Shown here in pieces: positions 55,950 through 64,000 of a DNA stretch of 64,000 nucleotides. The first letter of the stretch is position 1, and every line of letters starts with the position of its first letter. The translations under genes and the position numbers were made by a program. Source of the DNA: Polyodon spathula (Eukaryota; Chordata; Actinopteri; Acipenseriformes; Polyodontidae); assembly GCF_017654505.1 (NCBI RefSeq), contig NC_054558.1:12441825-12505824 (forward strand), in the 5' to 3' direction. The notes beneath the pieces were generated by a model, which was not told the origin of the DNA, ran no database searches, and saw only the letters and a program-made list of their open reading frames with translations.

Positions 55950-57414
55950 CTGTCAGCACTAACAGGAACAGACCCATGACCTGGTAAAAGATGAAAGAAA
56001 GTCGTGTTGAACTGCTTCCACACACTACCATTGGCATGAGTCCGTTATAAAGGAAGTGGTTTCAGTGCAGGCAAACTGTTTGCATTATGAGTCGCTTTCT
56101 TCTCTGCACTCTTTGGAAATGTGTTTCCTGTTCATAGAAGTAGAATAAGAGAAAAGGTTATGGTGAACCACAATGAACAATATAATATAATAAACACGTG
56201 TTTGATACAGGACTTCATTAACGTGTCAAAGTGATGTGAAGGCACCGGATGTGAAGACGCCACTGAACACACCCCTGTGCTGAACACTCTGCAAATGCTC
56301 CACCTCAATCATTCCCTGATGTGTGATCTTAGTTCTGAGAATAACAAGAGCAAGAAACAATATATCATGGCTTACAACATCACAATGGATCCATACCAAT
56401 AGAATGTGCTTTACCAGTTAATAAAGAGAACACACACTGCAATCTTAATGCAACACGGATGATTATTTCTTCAGTTATTTTTCTGTTGTAGTAGAGGGTT
56501 TTTTTGTGGTAGTTATTTTGTCAAGTTATTTTTTCTTCACTCTTCATTCAGCCAATCAGCATGCAATAACGTCTCTGACACTCCACTTTGAAGACAATCC
56601 TGACCCGTATAGGCACGACAGTGAAACTACTGCTATTGTTTCCTTGTGAGCCTTCATTTGAAATAATATATACAGGGAGACATTGCCCTTTGCAATGCAG
56701 TGTTGAAAACATTCACAGAAGAGCAGACAAGCTGTATCAATACAACAATAATGCATTGATCCTTTCATTCAATGTTGTGAGGCTGGACCTTCACTCGGAC
56801 TGCAGCCCGTGGACTTGTCAGTGTGATGAGCTGTTGTCCGGTCACTTGAATACTTACCTGTCCCTGAAAACAAAGATGTAAAGAACTAAAAAGAAATATT
56901 CTACTTCCCTTTATCTCAATGCCAGGAATTGCAGCTAAATTGTTAAATAGGTTTAAATAATTTGCTGTTAACTTTTCAATTCTGATAATTATTGAAAACT
57001 TTTCCATTCTGATAATGAAATTGACAAGCGTTTAGTAAAATCTGGCTAATGTATAGTTTTCTCAAGGCTGCGATGCCAAATACAATTAAAGCGTGCCGTC
57101 ACTCAGAGTGGATCAGATTGCAATCAAAATAAGTACCTCATGGAGCTGGACTTGCACAATCAACACCAAAGCATTCTATTTTCATTCTACTAATTATAAA
57201 TAGCGCTATTATTTGGTAAAGTATTCCTGCTTCACACTGCAGCTGCTTCAAGTGCACATCACTCGTGTCGTTTCATATCATCATGTCTCAAGTGAACACT
57301 CCAGTGTGGAATAGTTCTCACCTGCATCATCGGTCACGTGTGCAGCTTCTGTCTCATCTTCCAACACTGCAGTTCTTGAGCTCTCCTCATTCTGCACTCA
57401 CACAGGCACCGAGC
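55950..57414. other. V14-V15 spacer
   Basis: Up to about 56,338 it matches the V3 3' flank. Beyond that there is no recognised gene; the 97-codon frame at 56,588-56,881 shows no V-domain landmarks. Confidence 0.5.
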
Positions 57415-57843
57415 ATGGGGTGAGGAAATCAGCAGCACAGTGTTCTCACTACAGCTCTTCTGCTCATTCTGATAGGTGTGTATGCAGGGTTTGGGTTCAT
57501 TTCAAATACTCCCATTATTCACATAGGAGCACACACATATTCCATATCTTTAACATGTATTTATTGAACTGTATTTCAGAGAGACGTCTTGGAGATTCAG
57601 TGGCACAGTTTCCAGCTGAGATATTGACACCTGAAGGGAATGAGCCATTACTAACCTGTCAGTATAATACAACAGACAGCAACTAATATCTATACTATAT
57701 ATCTATATATAATCAAAGCCCTGGGGAATCTCCTGAATATATGCTGCAAACCAACCAGTATCTTAGTGATCCCTCAAGTGAGTTTCCAGCCTATTTCTCA
57801 GCTGAGCTCAACTCCAGCAGCCGAACAGTATTGCTAATTCTGT
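57415..57843 (+). pseudogene. V15: 3'-truncated TCR V pseudogene
   Basis: Leader exon 57,415-57,475 keeps the right length and phase (61 bases, GTGTGT donor) and a hydrophobic TTALLLILI, but its third codon is TGA. V exon starts at 57,580 after TTTCAG: ERRLGDSVAQFPAEILTPEG, Cys in LTCQYN. A TAA stands at 57,684 just before the expected Trp, where AT-rich sequence (CTATATATCTATATA) has disrupted the framework. Later bases read GESPEYMLQ and YFSAEL. It ends near 57,843 in unrelated AT-rich DNA, so the second Cys and the RSS are missing. Does not closely match another V here. Confidence 0.82.
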
Positions 57844-57887
57844 AGATACCAATATAAACAAGAAAGTTATTTTAACCAAACAAATTG

Positions 57888-57895
57888 AATATATA

Positions 57896-57972
<77 letters not shown>
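57888..57972. repeat. (AT)n microsatellite
   Basis: AT run just past the broken end of V15; possibly connected with the loss of its 3' end. Confidence 0.9.
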
Positions 57973-57976
<4 letters not shown>

Positions 57977-58286
57977 AATTCTTCAATTGACATGATTCTT
58001 CAGTTTGTCACTTGAACTTGATGCATTTTGACCCATGGGAGGATGTTAATCATATCAGTCACTGTCCTACCCAACCCAGGTGTTCCACTCTTGGAAAATA
58101 CATTTCCAAAATCTAGAAGACTATAGTACAATGATGTTGTGATGACATCTACATTCTAGAAAGTTAACGTTCCATTCTGTGGGTCAAACGTCTTTGTAAA
58201 CACAGCCACTGTAACAAGTATTCAACTGGGTTTATGTTTACAAAGAATATTGGCACAAGAGCGCAAGTACACATGTGGGCAATAAC

Positions 58287-58336
<50 letters not shown>

Positions 58337-59459
58337 ATGCACTCAGTTTTCCTCTAGAGACAGAAATAAGCTATGTACCATGCATCTCTAAAATTTGACC
58401 CTGCTGTTTTATTGAAAATATATTTTATTTTAACGATAGAAACCCCTTTATTCTGAATGTACCAAAGTGCAGTCCAGTAACATTAGATAAGACAGTAGAC
58501 AGTTGTGTTGATGAGACAAAGCCATGAATTGCATGAATGGACAAGCTTTGCAGGTGCACCCAGCACTTCATACCCACAGTATCTGCAAAGATAGTAGAAG
58601 CGCTTTCTTCCACCTTGCACTTGAAATTGATATCTAACATTATTATCAGGATTATTAAAAACATTACAATGTGCTTCTAAACAACATGGTGTGTTTTACT
58701 CCTGCATTGTAGCATTGTAGAGGGATGATTTTAAAACAACCCATATCACTGAAGAACTTTCTCTAAACTATAAACTATATATTGTTATAGATGGAGCAAC
58801 ACATAAACCCCCTTCCTCTAAAATCCTTCCTGCAATAAAGGATGAACTGAAGTCTGTTCATGAAGAGGCACAACACCAGATCTGTATCCCTGATAGTTAC
58901 ACTTCTCAAACACCAGGCATCTCATAAAAGGCCATCCCATGAGTGATGTCCCTTACAGATATTTAGCAAAAGACAAACACAGTGACACAGAAGGGAATGC
59001 AGAGGTGCCTGTACAGTATGTGATATTGAGAGTAGATATGTGGAGGCACAATACACCAAGTTTAATTTCATGTGTAGTGGTTCTTATGCATTGCAACATA
59101 CACATTATTGTTCTTACTGGCTCTGTAGCTGTGCTGTTTCATTGTTGGTTGATATGAGTCACAGAATAAAATTATGGTCACTTTAATTATGGGTGAACTG
59201 TTTGACAAATGTCTATACTGCCCTCTTGTGACAAGACCATGTTGGCAGACTCATCATTCTAAATATTGTACTGTGTATTACTGGGTAAGAGCAAACACAG
59301 CCATTGCAACATGTAATATTAGGCTTAAGATACAGCTGAAGACCAAACACCAGACCCAAACTTAATGAAACAGGTGAATGAATAAACCTGCTCATTATTA
59401 ACTGCTCAGAGTTCATAGTTCTGTAGAGCTGAATAACTGAGTTATTATTATTATTATTA

Positions 59460-59517
<58 letters not shown>

Positions 59518-59620
59518 TTAAAATCACATGTATATTACCTTTTTTGTTGTTGATGTACTAACATGGATTATCCTATTCTACACAGTACATTTTATTAAAA
59601 TATATAGACAGGGATTTATA

Positions 59621-59743
59621 TGGAAATAACCCACGACAGGGTGTGCAGTAAGGCAATTCTTACTGCACGCCCTGGTTGTGCTTTCAACCACCTAGGAAGT
59701 GTGGTAAGAATTGTCTTACTGCACACCCTGGAGTTGGTTATTT
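59621..59743. mobile_element. Hairpin MITE-like element
   Basis: About 41-base inverted arms (59,621-59,663 and 59,703-59,743): GAAATAACC at the ends and CAGGGTGTGCAGTAAG inside, few mismatches. No ORF. Confidence 0.6.
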
Positions 59744-59889
59744 CACTTATAAAATGTATACTTAAAAAAACAAAATTACACAAACTGGCTTTTTTAAAGA
59801 AAACAAATAAGGAAATTATTATTTATCATTCCACTGAGAAAAAAATAGTCCCTGAAGATTGTTTCATTGTATAATTTGTTTTTATATAT

Positions 59890-59920
<31 letters not shown>

Positions 59921-60728
59921 TTTTGCCATAAACATTACATTGAACATTGCCATTTATCGTAACATTTTCAATATTTGGGAATTGAAAGCAGACTGATTTC
60001 CCACATCTGAGGGAGGATTCATGGAACAGCCAAACACTGCATTGCACTGGCACTCGAGGGAGGGGAAATGATCCTACTCAGGCTTTTCAGTCTTCCAGAG
60101 AAGCTGACCAATAATCTCTGAGGCTGTTTTCACACCGATGTCGGTAACCGGCATAATTTCCCGAGATTGGAAACCAGCATTAGATGACATGTGTACTAAA
60201 CGAGCTCCATGTCGGTTTGCACAGTCATTCCCGTCCGTGCGAGAACAATAGAATTCTATTCCGAACCCGACCTCGTTTAAAAGCCCAATATAGATATTAC
60301 ATGCTGAGTGAGACTTGCGTGGTGATTCCTCAGATGGCTTTTGAAGTGTTACTGCTACTGCTTGCCTCGGAGTTTTCTTTGTTCTGTTCTCCGACTAAAT
60401 AAATATAAATAAGTATATTTGCCTTTTTGTCTGTAATTCTTAGTGACAGAGATGAATAAAAAAGAGATTGTTGAGTGATTTAAATGCTCCGTCAGTTGTA
60501 CGTTGACATTTTTACCTACAGTAACACTATTTGGATAATTATTAATAATAAGGCATAGTAATATTAATAGATCAGATAAGTTAAAACCGCACGGTCATGT
60601 GATCTTGTTCAGCCAATCACAGCACTTAAATAATCCAAGCCATTTTAAAATGAGATAATAACTAGCGACTCGCTCTTTTAACCAAATCATATGTAATAGA
60701 ATTTACTTGCATGAGGTGTTATTTTCAG

Positions 60729-60742
60729 CCAGTAGGTGGCGG
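60729..60742 (+). promoter_or_regulatory. CTCF-type motif
   Basis: CCAGTAGGTGGCGG, a full match to the CTCF core, 177 bases upstream of the V16 start codon. Confidence 0.5.
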
Positions 60743-60918
60743 TACAGTACACTCATTTCAGTAAAATCAGGTCATCCCAGCAAAAGGAAATGAGCCAGCA
60801 TACACATGCAGTGCACTGAGTATCTCAGTTAGAATAACAGGTTTAAACAGACGAATACACAGACCCCTCATCGATATCCATCACTGCACTAATTCAATAC
60901 TGCAGAGTGCCTGCAGAC

Positions 60919-61412
60919 ATGGACCTGCTTCTTCTTCTGTGCACACTTCTTGGAATTATAGGTACAATATCTCACTGTACTGCTACATTGTAGGCCTCTT
61001 TATAATAACAATTTACAAAATAATAATTCTGACCTCACGCTGTTGTGTTGTAGCCTAAAATCATCTCATGTTCCCGTTCCACAGGTTCCAGTTTTGAAGA
61101 TCGAGACTCTGTTACACAATGGCCTGCTGCCTTGCATGCACAAGAAGACCAGTCGGTTACAATACACTGCAATTTTACCCATTCAGCTTCCAGCAGCATA
61201 TACCTGCAGTGGTACCGTCAGGACCCGGGAGAGCGAGTCAAATACATTCTCCAGCGGTACAGACTAGCTGGAGGGACTGAAGATGGGGATAAGGCACCAG
61301 GTGTTGAAGATCGATTCTCGGCTTTACTTGAAGCGCCGAATAAATACACGTATTTAAACATCAGCGGGATACAGATGCGAGACTCTGCCGTTTTCTATTG
61401 CGCTCTGAGGCC
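60919..61412 (+). CDS. V16: TCR alpha/delta variable segment, intact
   Basis: Leader exon 60,919-60,961 (MDLLLLLCTLLGII plus one base, GTACAA donor), a 123-base intron, V exon 61,085-61,412 after CACAG. V domain: FEDRDSVTQWPAALHAQED, Cys in IHCNFT, Trp in LQWYRQDPG, a long second loop (YRLAGGTEDGDKAPG), second Cys in DSAVFYC, ending CALRP. Open throughout with a near-perfect RSS. No close sister in the window. Strong functional candidate. Confidence 0.93.
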
Positions 61413-61451
61413 CACAGTGAAGGAGGCAGGCTTGAGCTGCTGACAAAAACG
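61413..61451 (+). promoter_or_regulatory. V16 recombination signal (23-RSS)
   Basis: Consensus CACAGTG at 61,413-61,419, 23-base spacer, nonamer ACAAAAACG at 61,443-61,451. Confidence 0.92.
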
Positions 61452-62307
61452 TGTCTGCGGTGTTGATGAAAAAGAGACGCCTGTAGTCTGCTGCTCGTTC
61501 TGTGTGACTGCAGCCTCAGCTTGTCTGTAAACACTACAAACAAACCATCATGATGTGCCACTTTTTCATACATAGATTAAAAGGAATACAAAAACAAACA
61601 AACTGCATATCTGTAACCGGAGTACAAATTAAGAAACACAAGAACGCAAGATACACAGCAATCACAAAACTGTTATATATGAGCAGTGCTTATGTTGCCA
61701 GTAAAGATACGCTAATAACAGAAAAGACAACTGATTTGAAAGTCTCGTTTTACTCGTTTAGTTAGCATGACGATTCAGTATCGCAGATAGAGACCAGCGC
61801 AGCACCATGCTCGGCAGACGACAGGGACAATTGATGTGTTAATCTGGGTGCTGCTAGCGTCATAAACACACAAACATCTTATATCATGTGTTAGTCTAGG
61901 TGCCGCCAGCCTCATAACACACAAGCATCTTATAAGACAATGTTGTCGAAGCTGTTTCTGTGGATTTCGTCCTGAAGAAGAGACTGCTATTGTCTTGAAA
62001 GCTGGTGTTTGTATGTCACAGTTAGTCTACTCTTCGTATCCATTTTCTCCATTACTGTACCTTCATTAACTGTCTCTCTTTTTGATGCGTTTGTTTTTCT
62101 AAAGTTATTCACACCATTATTAATCCATGTGCTTTTGCTTTTGTGTCTCCCAGACATCACGACACACACTCTACTGGTGTGACCTCAAACTGTTTGACAC
62201 GCCTTCAATGTGACATCATACACAGCTGAGAGCACTGTCCAGAGTGCTTCCTAACCTCGCGCATAGGGAGGGCTGTCACAGACCCTCTGGTATTGTCACG
62301 GGTGAGA
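61452..62307. other. V16-V17 spacer
   Basis: A short direct repeat (CATAA(A)CACACAA(A/G)CATCTTATA) occurs at about 61,860 and 61,914. No gene. Confidence 0.5.
62211..62218 (+). promoter_or_regulatory. CRE-like element, V17 promoter
   Basis: TGACATCA within ATGTGACATCAT, 90 bases before the start codon, at nearly the same distance as in V12. Confidence 0.5.
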
Positions 62308-62860
62308 ATGGCGCTCATCACTTTACTGTTCTGTACACTTCTATTAGGTAAGTCTGATGATCAAGATAGGCAATGAGAAATTAAATGAAGGTGCTTGTGT
62401 ACCGTCAATATTAAAGCACTAATGACTCTACAGAGAAAATAACCTGATGTGTCAGTTCCTTATAATGGTTGACCGTTCTGATTTATAGAAGTGCCGTGTT
62501 GAAAAAGGCATAGACTGAAGATTATAATTTAGAGTGTTTTCTTTATTTTATTTCTACAGAAGAAGGTTTTGGAAACACAATTACTCCACTATCCGGTGTG
62601 GAAAATGTTAAACAAGGAGATAACGTGAGCCTCCAATGCAGCTACACGGGTGCTGTACAGAATTTGCAATGGTATCGCCAGAATTCCAGACAGGCTTTGG
62701 AGTACCTGCTGATGAGCTTTGAAACGGGAGCTGTATCTAAAGCTAACGAGGAAGATCACCGAGTCTCTGCAGAGCTTGATAAAGACAATAAACACGTGTT
62801 TCTGAAACTGATAGACACTGAAGTGACAGACTCAGCCGTGTACTACTGCGCCCTGAGTCC
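62308..62860 (+). CDS. V17: TCR alpha/delta variable segment, intact
   Basis: Leader exon 62,308-62,347 (MALITLLFCTLLL plus one base, GTAAGT consensus donor), a 212-base intron, V exon 62,560-62,860 after CTACAG. V domain: EEGFGNTITPLSGVENVKQGD, Cys in LQCSYTG, Trp in LQWYRQNS, second Cys in DSAVYYC, ending CALSP. Open throughout. A compact domain with short first loop, in the style of V5. The RSS heptamer is off consensus. Confidence 0.92.
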
Positions 62861-62898
62861 CACAGGGACAGAAACCCGTCCAGCACTGTACAAAAACT
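62861..62898 (+). promoter_or_regulatory. V17 recombination signal
   Basis: CACAGGG at 62,861-62,867 (T6 to G), 22-base spacer, ACAAAAACT at 62,890-62,898. Confidence 0.75.
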
Positions 62899-63009
62899 AC
62901 CTGCCACTGAAACACAAGCAGCTGCTTACAAACTGATATATTTTACCAGGAGGTGACGCTGCTCTGAATTTCCAATGCGCTGAATGAGGCTCCCCTCTTC
63001 TGCAATAAA

Positions 63010-63200
63010 GCTCCAGCACTGACACCAGTATTATTGTATGAGTTTGTATCTGTAGTGGCTCCAGCACTGACACCAGTATTATTGTATGAGTTTGTATCTG
63101 TAGCAGCTCCAGCACTGACACCAGTATTATTGTATGAGTTTGTATCTGTAGCAGCTCCAGCACTGACACCAGTATTATTGTATGAGTTTGTATCTGTAGC
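63010..63200. repeat. 48-bp tandem repeat, about four copies
   Basis: CTCCAGCACTGACACCAGTA units start at 63,011, 63,059, 63,107 and on, 48 bases apart and nearly identical. Opposing ORFs are artefacts of the multiple-of-three length. Confidence 0.95.
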
Positions 63201-64000
63201 AGGGATACTATACTTTAACACACATTTCCAAAATCTAGAAAAATAAAATACAGTGAGCAGTGTACCCTACAGTTTCACTGTGACCGCTTTCCTCTGTTAT
63301 GAATAACTCTGAGCTGACACACCACAGCGAGGGCTGGCTTGTACAACTGAAACACTTTACACATTTACAATTGGAAGCGTCATGATCTCAACCTGGATTC
63401 AGCAATCTCAGTCTGATCATGTTTATAGCAATGAAACCTAGATGTGCCAATGCAGAATCTACCTGCATAGAGGTGACTACTGGACTGGTTGTGACTTCTG
63501 CAGCATGTGTGACTCATTTCGAGTAGCAGGGTTCTGGTTTCTCCCAGGGAAGTGCCAGGTATTGTGTTGACATGTATTAGAGACAACGGGGCAGTTTCCA
63601 TGTGTGTTCTGAGATTGTTCATTCTATAGGGTGATGCAATGATTTTTAGGCCATAGCTGTAGTCTTATATTTCTCCCACTGCATAAACAATATACAACTT
63701 ACATACCTGATTATAGTCACACACGAGTGGTGTATTGTTTGCTCTACATTACAGCTAATGTATCCATAAAACACTCAATGTAGTAATACTAAAAACAAAA
63801 CAAAAACGTTTAAAATTAATTTAAAACATTGCAAAATGAACAACGGCTAATTTCATGTTAACCCCACTGCTCAGCAGAGTGCTGTTTTCCATTTTTATTG
63901 TAATGTTTTGATTGAAGCAATTAGTGGTTTACAGGAAGTGGATGCCTCAGACAAAATTAAAAACGTTATTAGTAGTCAGAATTAATCTGTATGTCAAAGG
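63201..64000. other. 3' end of window
   Basis: No V segment, J segment, constant exon or known repeat recognised. Confidence 0.5.

Larger units (their letters stand above)
57973..60918. other. V15-V16 spacer
   Basis: No gene recognised. Contains (AAT)n at about 58,290-58,335, (ATT)n at about 59,440-59,516, (TTTA)n at about 59,887-59,922, the hairpin at 59,621 and the CTCF-type motif at 60,729. Confidence 0.5.

Noticed and set aside
56588..56881. Possible extra V-like exon
   Set aside because: Short GHLNTYLSL resembles V7 framework 3, but there is no Cys-Trp-Cys pattern, acceptor or RSS.
62899..64000. Search for D, J or constant exons
   Set aside because: No FGxG J motif with an upstream 12-type RSS and no constant Ig domain seen here or elsewhere in the window.

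Overview
The window is a stretch of a vertebrate T-cell receptor alpha/delta variable-gene cluster. It carries 17 V segments or remnants, all on the + strand. Each complete one has the standard layout: a short hydrophobic leader exon, an intron joining in phase 1, a V exon with Cys...Trp...Tyr/Phe-x-Cys, and a downstream recombination signal (RSS) with a spacer of about 23 bases. The C-terminal CAL/CAV/CVL/CGL residues and the 23-type RSS fit TRAV/TRDV; I cannot separate the two. No D, J or constant exon was seen. The repeats (CR1 with the TTCTTATG tail, L2-type tails, tRNA-SINEs, DIRS, Tc1, Harbinger) fit a ray-finned fish, perhaps a non-teleost such as a sturgeon, paddlefish, gar or bowfin. 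That placement is inference.

Layout. 0-4 kb: V1, V2 (truncated pseudogene), V3 (leader lost). 4-9 kb: decayed Ty3/Gypsy pieces and microsatellites, then V4. 9.7-15.8 kb: LINE 3' ends and a nearly full-length CR1 with ORF1 and a frameshifted ORF2. 16-27 kb: V5, V6 (relic), V7, V8, V9 (pseudogene with a CR1 in its intron). 27.5-36.4 kb: an uninterrupted array of about 150 copies of a 58-bp satellite, ending in a 370-bp tail that recurs with only two satellite units at 46.8 kb. 36.7-42.6 kb: palindromic element, Harbinger-like element with a SINE inside, gypsy scrap, dead Tc1 element. 42.7-48.5 kb: V10, V11 (pseudogene), V12. 48.6-53.5 kb: a young 5'-truncated CR1, two related foldback elements, a second Harbinger-like element. 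54.5-62.9 kb: V13, V14, V15 (pseudogene), V16, V17.

The cluster grew by block duplication. V1-V2-V3 (1-3.75 kb) matches V12-V13-V14 (47.9-56.3 kb); V11 and V12 are a tandem pair; V7/V10 and V8/V9 are sub-family pairs. Ten segments look intact (V1, V5, V7, V8, V10, V12, V13, V14, V16, V17). V3 and V4 have open V exons but defective leaders. V2, V6, V9, V11 and V15 are pseudogenes. Several CTCF-type motifs and CRE-like promoter elements sit between the segments and are candidates for locus regulation.
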